Shown here one piece after another: positions 6,813 to 16,081 of a stretch of DNA of 42,082 nt. Under the pieces are notes generated by a model. The model made no database searches, had not been told where the DNA came from, and saw only the letters and a program-made list of their open reading frames with translations. A program made the translations under genes and the position numbers. Every line of letters starts with the position of its first letter. The first letter of the stretch is position 1. Origin of the DNA: a virus; the IMG/VR virus record IMGVR_UViG_3300047586_000340, positions 1 to 42,082 of that record, one strand, 5' to 3'.

Positions 6813-9800
6813 GACGTCAGACACCACCCCTCAATTTCATCGATGCAGGAAGCCTCTTCATTCCCCGGGCCCTCGGGGACATTGTATTTCCGGGTCAGGT
6901 CGGTGATAAAAACATCCATCGTCTGGCCGGAGGCGGGGTGGACGATCGTAATCGTGTCCCCTTCTTCATCCTGCAGGTGGGAGATCTTGGAAAATTTGAT
7001 CCTCTTTCTCTGCGCCTGGGCGACGTCCCTCTCATGGTTTGCGACCATCTGGCAGTCGGCCGCCGTATAACAAAGGGGCTCCTCAATCTTTTTGGTGACG
7101 ACCTTCCCGATCGTATTCTGACCATCGTAATCGTCCGCCGTGGCTTGCAGGGATCTGCGGACGTATCCGATCGGGCAGGCCCAGATCTCAAACTGGAAAT
7201 TGCCGACAGAGGCCAGGATACTGAGGATGACAAACAGGGCAACGGCCTGAAGAAATGTACCAACTCGGATTGTAAATCCTTCGACAATATTGAAAATAAA
7301 ACCTTCGGCAACACCTATAACCAGATCCGGAACAAGATGAAATAATGCCCAAGCAATAATCGCGATGACCAATGCCGGGACCAGATCCGGCCCGATGACC
7401 GTGATCACGCAATACAGTTCATTGGGATCGGTGAAGCTCAGCGCCTCACTCACCCCTCCCGCCATTGTAAACGCGATACTGCTCGCCGACTCCAGGACGA
7501 CCAGCCGGGGAAAACGGGCTCTCCTCGACTTGTCGTCCGAGTAGTACATGGGAAAATCGTTTTTATATCCCCACCAGCCGCAAGTTCCGTTCAGTGCATT
7601 AATCCGTTCCTCCGGATAGAGCACCTCTATATAGGTGCGTTCCTGTCCCACTACGATGATCCGGTTGGTGAAATCGGAAAAGGTGTCGTCCGGCGTAAAC
7701 TTCAACAATTGGATGTTGCTCGGATAGATGTGGTTGACGGCGTTGTCCAGCGCGATCTTGGCCGCCGATATTTTATTATCCCGATCGATCTTCAGGAAAT
7801 ACCCGTATCGGTCGAGGACCTGGTAAACGGCGTCCAGCAGGGGGGTATCCATCCACTGATGATACAGGATCGTTTTATTGTCGATGGCCGGCCAGGAAAA
7901 GTCGCCGGCGTCCAGAACCTCATCAAAATCTTCCAGCAGATCCTCGATGATGTCCGTCGGGTCGTCTTCATAGGCCTCGGAGGCCACAATGCCATGAAAT
8001 TGCCATAGCGTCCTCATATCCTCGGCCGTGATTTCCATCGTCGGCACCTGCCCCCGCTGGTAGCCGGACATTCTCCGCTCCGTGATGACGTAGGTTCCCT
8101 GGTTCTCCCAGCGCGGGGTCCCGTCGACGAGTTCACCCAGGCGGACGGATATCTTCCGGCCCTTTTCCGCATACTTTTTATACAGGGATGCTAAATTGAA
8201 TGGGTCAAACAGATGACCGTGTGAGAGGGTGAATTCGAGCGTCCCCGGGTTGGCGTCTACAGTCCATTTGAGCGCCAGGTCCGTGTTCCTGACCCAAAAC
8301 GGGCCGAAATCGAACGCCGGCGCTTCCGTGTCCCACCAGATCGATGTTTCATCCGTGATTTGCTCGACCCCGAAAGCATACAGGATACCTGCCTCGTCAT
8401 CCATTGCAGCGAACAGGTCATAGATATTGTTATCCAGCACCATGTTGTCGCGTTCGCCCCAGGACCAGGCGCCGTCGATGTAATTGCCGATTTTATATTG
8501 AGTCTGTTTGAATCCTCCATAAACCGATACGGCGATAGCCCCATAGACCGCGGCTGCCGGATCCCCCAGTCCCGAAAATACCAGCTCATTGGTTTCGTCA
8601 TATTCCACTAAATAAAACCAATCCGAGAAAGGGGTGGTCCACCCGGGGTTATTGGCATTGTTGTAATTTAGCCAAGTGTTTGCTACCGGGTCGAAAATAA
8701 CGAGTGCATAAATGTTCGATGAAATCAAGAACCGGCCATCGTCCATCACCTTGATGTCGTTGAATCCATAGTCATTAACCGTCGCAAAAGTCGGCCGCTG
8801 AAAGGAAACGGCATCGGTGGCCAGATCCAGAACCATCATTCCATAATTGCTGCCCTGACTATATGCTGTCGAATAAGGAAATCCGCCATACAGTTTGTTG
8901 CCGACAATCTCCGCGCAGGTCAACCCGAGTGCCGGGAAATTTGGATAACCTGCCGCAGAGTATTCCTTGATCAAAGCCCCGGTCGATAGTGAATAAATAC
9001 AGGCGAACCCTGTCCCGGGACCGTACCCGTCATGATTATATCCATAGACCAAAATCATATCCGAGGCGGGATACACCTTCATGTAAATGTCTTTGTTCGC
9101 ATTCCAGTGAGAAAAACTTGCATTAGTAAACAACTGCGTATAAGTAAAATTCTCACTCTCGCCCGTCTCGCTAAACGGGATGTATCCGACGGCAAAATAT
9201 CCTTGAGAATCCGACCCGGCACCCGACAGAAACCAGACCTTATCGCTGACCAAATCGATATGAATGCCCAGCAAGGAAAGATTAGTATAGGGATAGGAAA
9301 TCGATGAGGTTACATTTTGCGTGATGCCGTAAGTGGGTTGAGCCCCGAACGCATAGGATCGGAAAATACTGCCCTCGTCGCCATCCAGGATTTGGACAAA
9401 GGCTGTCGGCATCATCTGATAGGTCCCGATGGCGGTGTACTTTGAGACGTTTCCGATCTTTGCCATTTTCTGGCTATAGGGCCACAAACAAGTTCGCTTT
9501 GCATTAAAGATCGCATGAAAATCCGCATTGAGAGACGACCAGGCTTCATCTATGGACCAGGTATCGACATCGACTTTCATGACGGAGACGCCGACGTTTC
9601 CAACCGATGTAACGTACAATTTCCGGGTCGCCGCATCGAAGTGGACGTTCCCGATAATTCCTGTTTCCCCAGGACCTGATGTGACAAGCGGCGGTTCCCA
9701 CCCATCCGAAAGATAATTGACGATCAATGACTTCTTTTCCTCATTGAACATCGCATACATCTGTGTAGCCGATTTCAGGACGGACCGGCCGTGATTACCC

Positions 9801-10618
9801 ACCGTGTCGAAACTATCGTACTCCGTGAACGCAGCAGGTGCGCCCCAGGTGGTTCCGTCGGCCGAGGTGGTAGAATAGACATTGGTCAGCTCCTCGCCGT
9901 TGGACCCCGTGTCATCCAGGGCCGTGAACCACAACCATATTTTCGCTCTTTCCGGGTCGTACATGAGCGACGGGGAAGAAAGCTTCTTGGTCGTTGTCAC
10001 CGTGGCGATGACTCCCCGCGCCCCCCAGGTTACAAAATTGGTCGACGTTTTCGTGAAAATCTCGTAGTTGGGAGAGGTTCCTATGCCCGCCCGGACAACC
10101 AGATAATTGTTGGCCGCAGGGTTATAAAGGACGGAAACGCCGTTCGAATATAAATCATGCGACCAGGAATCGATTTCCCCCGCAGAAGATTCCACACCCA
10201 GGACGGAAACGATCCGGTATTTGATCCGGTAAAGATGATTGGCAACGTCGTTCTCCAGATAGACGACGGCGATTTTGCCGTCCGTCATCTCGCAGATGGA
10301 TACGTCCTGGATGACAGGAAGTCCGTTAAGTCCCAGATCCACGATGGTAACGGAAGTTTTGCCCGTATCCGTGTAGAAGAATTTCAGGGAGTAGCGGGCA
10401 AGCGTTTCATAGGTGTATGGTCCATAGATGTAGCAGCCGACCATGCGCCCCAGGGAATGGATCAAAACGGCGGGAGCATTTTCGTTGACCGTCTCGGCCG
10501 TCAATATCGATCCAGCCATCGGGATCGCATCGGTCGGATCGATGGACATCAATTCGACCAGGGGCGTCCGGCGGTTGCCGTCCTGGTTCGCCTGAAGATA
10601 TTCGTTTAACGCCCTCAC
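6809..10618 (-). CDS. Large tail hub / tail-tip protein
   Basis: 1269 residues, read from a GTG that overlaps the preceding stop (GTGA). The first ~750 residues are beta-rich with repeated W/Y/F-containing strands (for example DDGRFLISSNIYALVIFDP), like a beta-propeller. Residues ~790-1050 hold a segment typical of siphophage tail-hub proteins (GTYVITERRMSG, EDDPTDIIEDLLEDF, DRYGYFLKIDRDNKISAAKI). Unusually, residues ~1069-1138 are strongly hydrophobic (LVPALVIAIIAWALFHLVPD, then FLQAVALFVILSILASV). The C-terminus resumes hub-like sequence (TITIVHPASGQTMDVFITDL). It follows tape measure and distal tail genes in the usual order. Tail-tip assembly and cell contact are inferred. Confidence 0.75.
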   Translation of the reverse strand: MRALNEYLQANQDGNRRTPLVELMSIDPTDAIPMAGSILTAETVNENAPAVLIHSLGRMVGCYIYGPYTYETLARYSLKFFYTDTGKTSVTIVDLGLNGLPVIQDVSICEMTDGKIAVVYLENDVANHLYRIKYRIVSVLGVESSAGEIDSWSHDLYSNGVSVLYNPAANNYLVVRAGIGTSPNYEIFTKTSTNFVTWGARGVIATVTTTKKLSSPSLMYDPERAKIWLWFTALDDTGSNGEELTNVYSTTSADGTTWGAPAAFTEYDSFDTVGNHGRSVLKSATQMYAMFNEEKKSLIVNYLSDGWEPPLVTSGPGETGIIGNVHFDAATRKLYVTSVGNVGVSVMKVDVDTWSIDEAWSSLNADFHAIFNAKRTCLWPYSQKMAKIGNVSKYTAIGTYQMMPTAFVQILDGDEGSIFRSYAFGAQPTYGITQNVTSSISYPYTNLSLLGIHIDLVSDKVWFLSGAGSDSQGYFAVGYIPFSETGESENFTYTQLFTNASFSHWNANKDIYMKVYPASDMILVYGYNHDGYGPGTGFACIYSLSTGALIKEYSAAGYPNFPALGLTCAEIVGNKLYGGFPYSTAYSQGSNYGMMVLDLATDAVSFQRPTFATVNDYGFNDIKVMDDGRFLISSNIYALVIFDPVANTWLNYNNANNPGWTTPFSDWFYLVEYDETNELVFSGLGDPAAAVYGAIAVSVYGGFKQTQYKIGNYIDGAWSWGERDNMVLDNNIYDLFAAMDDEAGILYAFGVEQITDETSIWWDTEAPAFDFGPFWVRNTDLALKWTVDANPGTLEFTLSHGHLFDPFNLASLYKKYAEKGRKISVRLGELVDGTPRWENQGTYVITERRMSGYQRGQVPTMEITAEDMRTLWQFHGIVASEAYEDDPTDIIEDLLEDFDEVLDAGDFSWPAIDNKTILYHQWMDTPLLDAVYQVLDRYGYFLKIDRDNKISAAKIALDNAVNHIYPSNIQLLKFTPDDTFSDFTNRIIVVGQERTYIEVLYPEERINALNGTCGWWGYKNDFPMYYSDDKSRRARFPRLVVLESASSIAFTMAGGVSEALSFTDPNELYCVITVIGPDLVPALVIAIIAWALFHLVPDLVIGVAEGFIFNIVEGFTIRVGTFLQAVALFVILSILASVGNFQFEIWACPIGYVRRSLQATADDYDGQNTIGKVVTKKIEEPLCYTAADCQMVANHERDVAQAQRKRIKFSKISHLQDEEGDTITIVHPASGQTMDVFITDLTRKYNVPEGPGNEEASCIDEIEGWCLTS

Positions 10619-10992
10619 GATTCAACCTCGCTCATGATCAGGAGCGTCATTTTCACATCTTTACGCAAGGCCCTGTCGTCGACGCCCAGGTTCACATGAT
10701 ATTCGCCCGTCAACTCCAAAATCTCGACGTTGAAGGTCAGATCCTCTTCATCCTGGGGATCGAAAACCACCTGCTCGCAGGCGTCGGATAGCGCCATCAA
10801 CGAATCGTATTGGCCGGCGGTCATTTTATCCCACGTCAATTCCAGCTTCTTGCCCGCGTAGGAGGCCCCCCAGTCGAAATAGGCGACGGAGGTATAGGTC
10901 CGGACCGAGGCATTGTCCTTTTCCTTCTGGATGAGCGTCATCGCGTTCGGATTCGCGGCAAAGGTATAGGTTCCCAGGACCATATTAGCCAT
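10615..10992 (-). CDS. Distal tail-like protein (125 aa)
   Basis: A small beta-rich protein between the tape measure and hub genes, the usual place for distal tail proteins or minor tail adaptors. Recognisable features are few: VLGTYTFAANPNAMTL at the start, KKLELTWDKM in the middle, and a charged C-terminus. It overlaps both neighbours by a few bases. Assignment rests mainly on gene order. Confidence 0.55.
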   Translation of the reverse strand: MANMVLGTYTFAANPNAMTLIQKEKDNASVRTYTSVAYFDWGASYAGKKLELTWDKMTAGQYDSLMALSDACEQVVFDPQDEEDLTFNVEILELTGEYHVNLGVDDRALRKDVKMTLLIMSEVES

Positions 10993-13783
10993 TGGCGTAT
11001 TTTCTCACGATGGAAACAACAGCGGCTTCCAGTTCATTCTTGAATTCCGACGTCCATTTTTTCCCGCCCTCCCTCGCGCTGACGGAAACGGGAACGTTGA
11101 CGCTGATATTGTCTCCGCCCGGTGCAACCTTTTGCGCCAGTTCATAAAACCGTTTCTGCTGTCCGGGGGTCAGCGTCATCTCATCGTCGGTCGTGATGCT
11201 CAACCTCTCGCCGGGGCCGAGGCCCTTGTGATACCTGGGCAGCCTATCCAGGTTGGGGACAATGCGGAAAAACGACGGTTCGTCCCCCATCCCTCCGGAA
11301 TGCGATCCCTGCGCCGTAAAAGGTGTATAACTGGCAAACCCACTGCTCCCTATCGTGGTCTGGCTCGATCCGCCGCCGGCTGCCGGAGACCCGCCGAGCA
11401 GACTTCCGAGCAGGCTGCTCAACCCGCCCGACAAGGGACCCGTGATGCTCGCCTGGATTTGGATCTTGATCAGATCCCGGATGATGGATCTGGCCAGGTC
11501 GGCAAAACTGTCCTTCCCCGTCATGACGAAGTCGGTAAGCGTATCGGCCAGGCCGTCGAAGGCCTTTTTGAACGAGTCATACAGCTTTTGGCCGGTGTCT
11601 TTCGCCTCCGCGGCGACGTCCTTGAGCGCCAGGGTAATGGAGCCGAGGGGCGTCTTCATGGCGGCAATTCGGCTCGCCAGGTTGTCGTAATATTTATTGA
11701 CGGCGTCGATGTCTTCCTGGGTATAGCCGGAGGTTTTTTCGACTTTCAACAGGGCGCGGGCGCGCTCGATTTCCAGCGAGCGCTTCTGCATGTCGTACAT
11801 CGTCTGGTAATCGCCCGTGGACTTCGCCAGCTCCTCCCGCAACTTATAGGTGTTCACCAGGCGTTCCCGGTCGGTATCCAGGGTCTTTTCGTCGGATTGC
11901 TGCTGTTTTAACTTCTCGGCGGTTGCAAACTTCTCGCTGCCGAGCAGATCATCGAGCAGAGACAATTGGTTTTTCAGTTTCGCATCTTCGTCATCCGTCA
12001 GGCCGCCGGCGACGATCTTTTCTTCGGTCTGCTGCCGCTGCAGCTCCAGGATCGACCGGTTGCCGGCGAGTTCCGCCGCCGTTGCCGCCGATTCCGTCAT
12101 GCCGCCACGCTCGACCTGGAGGATGTTCAACTGCGTGCGCAATGTCACCAGTTGCTGGAGAAGGCTCAGCTCCCCTTCGCGGGTGACGTCGGCCATCTTT
12201 TGCCTGCGCTCGATGGCATCGATGTCGTTTTTCTTCTCGGCAATCGAGAGATCGATCCGGGCCTTGGCGATTTCGCCGTCGAGCCGGAGCATTTCCTTCT
12301 TCCGCTCCGCGGCGAGCTTGTTGCGTTCCTCGTCATTACTCTCATTGGGCAAGACAGCGCCGATCATGGCGCTATAGCGGATCTGCGTGGCCTTTTTTTC
12401 CTTTTCCAGGGCGTCCAGGGTGTCCGTCAGACCGGCCTTTTCAAGTCGCTGCTTTTCAGCGATATATATGCTCTCCGCGTCCAGGCCGTCCTTGTAATGC
12501 TCCTCGGCCATCGCATCCTGGAGTTTATAGCCCTCCTTGGCCGTCTCCAGGCCGCTCTTGATCCCCTGGACGTCGGCCTGCAGGAGACCACGCTGGGCCT
12601 CGATGAAAGACTTGCTCATGCCCATTTTCTTCCATTCGGCCATGAGCTTCTCATTGTCGGCTTTCGCCTTGGCAGCCTCGGCGTCAAGCTCCGCCTGACT
12701 TCCGGCTTGACCTTCAATCGTCGGCGTCGGAATGCCTGACGGCAGCATACCCAGATCCTTCAATCCCGCCCTGCCCATCGTTCTGGCCTGCGACATTAAT
12801 GCTTCCTGCTGGCTCCAGGCCTGATCCGCCAGATATTTCTTGTTCTGCCAATCGGCGAACATTTTATTGCGTGCATCGGGCGTCGCTGTTGCGCCAAAAA
12901 GGTCATATTGATTTTTTGCCTGATTGCTCGATAATTCCAGTTTTGCCGCTTGTACGGCCCGCATTCCGGCGGCCATTGCAAGCCAACCGGCAGCCGATAC
13001 TTTCAGAATATCCCATAGCTTTTCGAGCGCTACAATAATGCCCTTCCCGAGCTCTTCTTTTAGTGCCACCACTTCGGCCTTGAATCTCTGAACGGCGATG
13101 GCGGCATTGTTGGTTTCAATGCCCATTTTGGCCGCCTGTATTTTTGCATTGTTCAGCACCAGGTCGAGGAGGTTGAGATTTTCCGCGCCGGAGGCGACGG
13201 CTTTGTTGAAGGCGTTGAATTCGTCTTTGGTGACCAGGCCGAAACGGCGCAGGCCGCGGGGCATCTGGTTCGCAATGGAGTCGATAAGCCCGTCGGCTAC
13301 ATTGATAATGTCTTCGCCGGATTTGACGGCGCCGACCCGGGCGGCCTCGAACAGTTGCGGGATCTTGTTGGGGTCCACATCCTGGGCCATCCCCTTCAAG
13401 GCCTTCTGCATCAGGTGGGATTCATCAATGGTTCCGGCGGAGGCCTTCTTCATGGTGTCCAGCATCTGGTCGGCGTTGACGTCCAGACTGTCAGCAGTTT
13501 TTTTGAAGGCGTTTTCCGCCTGAAGAGCCTTCGCGCCCAGATCGACGTACTCCATCGCCTTCTGAATGGCCATCCAGACCGCCACGGCGACGGCTGATAA
13601 GGCGAGCCAGCTCTGCTTCAACCATTCAAGCTTGGTGCCGTGGCTGTCTAAGCCCTTGTTCATGTCGGCCGTGGCGCCCAGGGAGGAGGTTTTCGTGTTT
13701 TGAATCGCCTTCTCCAGGGAAGAAAAAGCGTCCTTCGTTTTGTCGTACGCCTCGATGATGAGCTGGATTTTATTGTCAGGCAT
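10985..13783 (-). CDS. Tail tape measure protein
   Basis: 932 residues, largely helical with long charged coiled-coil stretches (about residues 410-690) rich in Glu, Lys, Gln and Ala. There is a hydrophobic segment near residues 60-80 (ALSAVAVAVWMAIQ) and a Gly/Ser-rich C-terminal part (SLLGSLLGGSPAAGGGSSQ) after the typical DLARSIIRDLIKIQIQ motif. These are family traits. It sets tail length during assembly and is thought to leave the tail during DNA ejection. It follows the chaperone pair, as in lambda-like tails, and overlaps the end of the frameshift extension. Confidence 0.9.
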   Translation of the reverse strand: MPDNKIQLIIEAYDKTKDAFSSLEKAIQNTKTSSLGATADMNKGLDSHGTKLEWLKQSWLALSAVAVAVWMAIQKAMEYVDLGAKALQAENAFKKTADSLDVNADQMLDTMKKASAGTIDESHLMQKALKGMAQDVDPNKIPQLFEAARVGAVKSGEDIINVADGLIDSIANQMPRGLRRFGLVTKDEFNAFNKAVASGAENLNLLDLVLNNAKIQAAKMGIETNNAAIAVQRFKAEVVALKEELGKGIIVALEKLWDILKVSAAGWLAMAAGMRAVQAAKLELSSNQAKNQYDLFGATATPDARNKMFADWQNKKYLADQAWSQQEALMSQARTMGRAGLKDLGMLPSGIPTPTIEGQAGSQAELDAEAAKAKADNEKLMAEWKKMGMSKSFIEAQRGLLQADVQGIKSGLETAKEGYKLQDAMAEEHYKDGLDAESIYIAEKQRLEKAGLTDTLDALEKEKKATQIRYSAMIGAVLPNESNDEERNKLAAERKKEMLRLDGEIAKARIDLSIAEKKNDIDAIERRQKMADVTREGELSLLQQLVTLRTQLNILQVERGGMTESAATAAELAGNRSILELQRQQTEEKIVAGGLTDDEDAKLKNQLSLLDDLLGSEKFATAEKLKQQQSDEKTLDTDRERLVNTYKLREELAKSTGDYQTMYDMQKRSLEIERARALLKVEKTSGYTQEDIDAVNKYYDNLASRIAAMKTPLGSITLALKDVAAEAKDTGQKLYDSFKKAFDGLADTLTDFVMTGKDSFADLARSIIRDLIKIQIQASITGPLSGGLSSLLGSLLGGSPAAGGGSSQTTIGSSGFASYTPFTAQGSHSGGMGDEPSFFRIVPNLDRLPRYHKGLGPGERLSITTDDEMTLTPGQQKRFYELAQKVAPGGDNISVNVPVSVSAREGGKKWTSEFKNELEAAVVSIVRKYANG

Positions 13784-14156
13784 GCTTTATCGCTTTCAGC
13801 TTTTTTTCACAGTGTGCGCAGGCCCATTCGAAATATTCGCCGAACTGGGCTTTGCAATGCGCTGTCTCTTTTGCGGTGCATTTCCCGCCGCCGCCGGCGT
13901 CTTCCGACCCCACGCCCAGCAGGGCAAGGATCGCCTCCCGGTACAGGACTTCCCGCATCCGGTATTTCAGGTACGGCTCGCATTCCTTCCGGGTATAGCC
14001 CCGGAGGATGGCGTCGCGCCGGGTGATATCTCCGCCCGCGAGGAGGACGCAGAGATGGGTGATATAATCTACTTCATCGTCATCGCGACCCCGATCTGCG
14101 CCGTCATGCTCTCGAACCGCTTCAAGAGCGAAGCAATCGGGTTCAGTGCGAAAAAA
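13776..14156 (-). CDS. Tail assembly chaperone, C-terminal extension made by candidate -1 frameshift
   Basis: The minus-strand -1 frame relative to the chaperone gene is open from 14156 down to 13776. Only its last 60 codons have an ATG, yet the sequence before that ATG is protein-like (VLLAGGDITRRDAILRGYTR, then EPYLKYR). No usable start codon precedes it. At 14150-14156 (RNA sense T TTT TTC) lies an X XXY YYZ slippery heptamer in the correct frame. A -1 slip would join residues 1-107 of the chaperone to this extension, giving a product like lambda gpG-gpT. The extension ends in a Cys-bearing, Lys-rich segment (ACAHCEKKLKAIKHA) and overlaps the tape measure start. Confidence 0.6.
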   Translation of the reverse strand, partial: FFRTEPDCFALEAVREHDGADRGRDDDEVDYITHLCVLLAGGDITRRDAILRGYTRKECEPYLKYRMREVLYREAILALLGVGSEDAGGGGKCTAKETAHCKAQFGEYFEWACAHCEKKLKAIKHA

Positions 14157-14470
14157 TGGTCGATGACCTCCAGCGTCTGGTCCAGCGTGATGGAACCTTC
14201 CAGCTTGCCGGCGCGGGCGGTCAAAGTATTTTTACCCGACCATTTCCGAATGAAAGCCGTCAGCCGGGGAAAAAAATGAGGCTGCTCCTCCAGGATGAGG
14301 GCGAGGGCAACGGGCACTTTTTCCCCCAAGGCGTCGATGATTCCAACGGGCCCGGAACTCAGCGGTATATTAAAGTCTTTCAGCAGGGCGATCAGCTCCT
14401 TGATCTGCGCCAGTGTCAACGGCCGCTGGATATAAATGTCCCCGCCGATTTCATATCTCTGTTCTTCCAT
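14069..14470 (-). CDS. Tail assembly chaperone (G-like)
   Basis: 133 helical residues, with AAAGGAGATTT before the ATG. It sits between the tail tube and the tape measure, which is the standard place for the tail assembly chaperone. Features: an N-terminal YEIGGDIYIQRPLTLAQI segment and a helical DQTLEVIDHFFALNPIASLL region near the C-terminus where the slippery site falls. Some ribosomes probably shift into the -1 frame to make the longer form. Product binds the tape measure by analogy with lambda. Confidence 0.65.
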   Translation of the reverse strand: MEEQRYEIGGDIYIQRPLTLAQIKELIALLKDFNIPLSSGPVGIIDALGEKVPVALALILEEQPHFFPRLTAFIRKWSGKNTLTARAGKLEGSITLDQTLEVIDHFFALNPIASLLKRFESMTAQIGVAMTMK

Positions 14471-14489
14471 AAATCTCCTTTGTTTTCCT

Positions 14490-14507
14490 GCGGGGGCCCG
14501 TCCCCGC
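14490..14507 (-). other. Hairpin between tail tube and chaperone genes
   Basis: A perfect GCGGGG/CCCCGC stem with a 6-base loop lies in the 50-base gap after the tail tube gene. It has no T-run, so it is more likely an mRNA stabiliser or partial attenuator than a terminator. It may help keep tail tube expression higher than that of the chaperone. Confidence 0.4.
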
Positions 14508-14520
14508 CGCGTAGCCGCTC

Positions 14521-16020
14521 TTATGCCGCGTAGGCGGTGACTTTATTTCCCACTTCCACGATGACGGACCCATAGGTGTCGTCCTGGAGGACAACCAGGT
14601 CCCCCGCCTCGGCCAGCACCTTCCCCGATACGGTAATCGGGGCGGTCAGGACGTTGCAGCGCGGAAAGACGATATCCAGGTAGTAATTCTTCCCGGTCTC
14701 GAATTCCGCACCCGTCGCCGTCAGGCGAACCCCGAAATACTCGTTATCCTTGATCCGCTGCTGGAGGATGAAATCCCGCGCCTGGCGGTTCAGTTTCAGC
14801 GTCTGCACCCGGCCGTTGCGAAGCGCATAGTTCGCATAGCTGCCCGTGCCGCCCACCCGGAACTCCACGCTTAGGTTGTTATTGATCGCATACTCGACCG
14901 ATTCGATCTCGTTGGACATGGCATGCCCACCGAGAAACGAGGTCCCGTCCCACTTTCCGCCCAGGTTCAGGACCAGGTCGGTCACCCGCAACGGCGGTTC
15001 GGAAACCCGCGCGGGAAACGTACACCAGGCCGCCTCGGTCGGGACGTAGAGGATCTCGAATACCGCATCGGAAGCGTTTATGATGGTTCCGGGATCCGTT
15101 GACGGAGCATAGGCATCCGTGTACGCCGAGGTGTCGATGGGGATGGAAAACGTATCGTCGCCGATTTTGGTGATGACATGTGTCGCATTCAGCGCCGACC
15201 ATTCCGCCTGCGTGATTCCGGCGATGGTCACCTCGTCGTCGTCCGCCAGGCCGTGCCCTATCCAGGACACGACGCAGACCAGGGCTTTGGAGAGACCCGC
15301 GATGGCGACCGCCGTGGTGGGCGGAGTGATCGTGAGTATGGCAGGCGTCGCCCCGGAAACCGCAGTCACCGCGACGTCCTTATATTCGCCGGTACTCGGA
15401 ACGAGGACACGGACTTGGTGGACGTTGTCCAGCCGGATATCGGCGTCGCCGCCCTCAACGCCGTTGGCGGCCAGCGTCAGCGATGCGGCGTTGAAAGCCG
15501 CGGTCTTCAATTCGGTTTCCATATTGTCGGTGTATTTTCCCGTCCCCTTCAGCGCCAGGACGAGTTTTGCCCAGGCGTCCTTGGCAAATGTCGCCGTGAG
15601 CTGGTCCACGTGCATGGAGGCGAAGAGGCGTTTCATGATGGTCTGTCCCATCCTCGCGCCCAGGGTAAATGAGGGCAGGAACATATCCGCCGTGGGCGTG
15701 AAGGCGTGCTTATAGCCGGTTCCCCAGGCATCGGCATCCCGGTCGCCCAGGGCGTAGGCAAGGCCGAATCCGAAGTGCTGCGCCTGCGCCTTCTCGAAAT
15801 CCATCGACATGGAAGCCAGCGCCCCCAGGTCGTAAACGGTATCAGCCTCTTCCTTGCCCGTCAGTTCATCTTTATTGTCCTCCCGGCGGGGCTCCAGGGC
15901 GGGGAGGTTGCTCTTGGACACGAGCAGCGATGTGTCCAGTGTCTGCTCCGTGTTGAGTGCCGTTTCCTTTGCATTTGCCGAGACGGCCACCAGGTCGTAA
16001 TCGGCCAGATAATTCCTCAT
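14521..16020 (-). CDS. Major tail tube protein with inserted Ig-like domain
   Basis: 499 residues. N-terminal and C-terminal parts look like a siphophage tail tube protein (GFGLAYALGDRDADAWGTGYK, SVEFRVGGTGSYANYALRNG, RQARDFILQQRIKDNEYFGV). Between about residues 249 and 315 lies a small beta domain (GHGLADDDEVTIAGITQAEW, then TKIGDDTFSIPIDT) of the type often inserted in phage virion proteins, probably exposed on the tail surface. Gene order (connectors, tube, chaperone, tape measure) supports the call. No sheath gene neighbours it, so the tail is probably non-contractile. Confidence 0.7.
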   Translation of the reverse strand: MRNYLADYDLVAVSANAKETALNTEQTLDTSLLVSKSNLPALEPRREDNKDELTGKEEADTVYDLGALASMSMDFEKAQAQHFGFGLAYALGDRDADAWGTGYKHAFTPTADMFLPSFTLGARMGQTIMKRLFASMHVDQLTATFAKDAWAKLVLALKGTGKYTDNMETELKTAAFNAASLTLAANGVEGGDADIRLDNVHQVRVLVPSTGEYKDVAVTAVSGATPAILTITPPTTAVAIAGLSKALVCVVSWIGHGLADDDEVTIAGITQAEWSALNATHVITKIGDDTFSIPIDTSAYTDAYAPSTDPGTIINASDAVFEILYVPTEAAWCTFPARVSEPPLRVTDLVLNLGGKWDGTSFLGGHAMSNEIESVEYAINNNLSVEFRVGGTGSYANYALRNGRVQTLKLNRQARDFILQQRIKDNEYFGVRLTATGAEFETGKNYYLDIVFPRCNVLTAPITVSGKVLAEAGDLVVLQDDTYGSVIVEVGNKVTAYAA

Positions 16021-16081
16021 GATATGTTACCTCCTTTTCTCTTCAATCCGTACATTTTGGTTTTCCTTTCACTTTTATCCA

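Noticed and set aside
14471-14520. Terminator after the tail tube gene
   Set aside because: The hairpin at 14490-14507 lacks a T-run, and essential tail genes follow directly, so full termination is unlikely.
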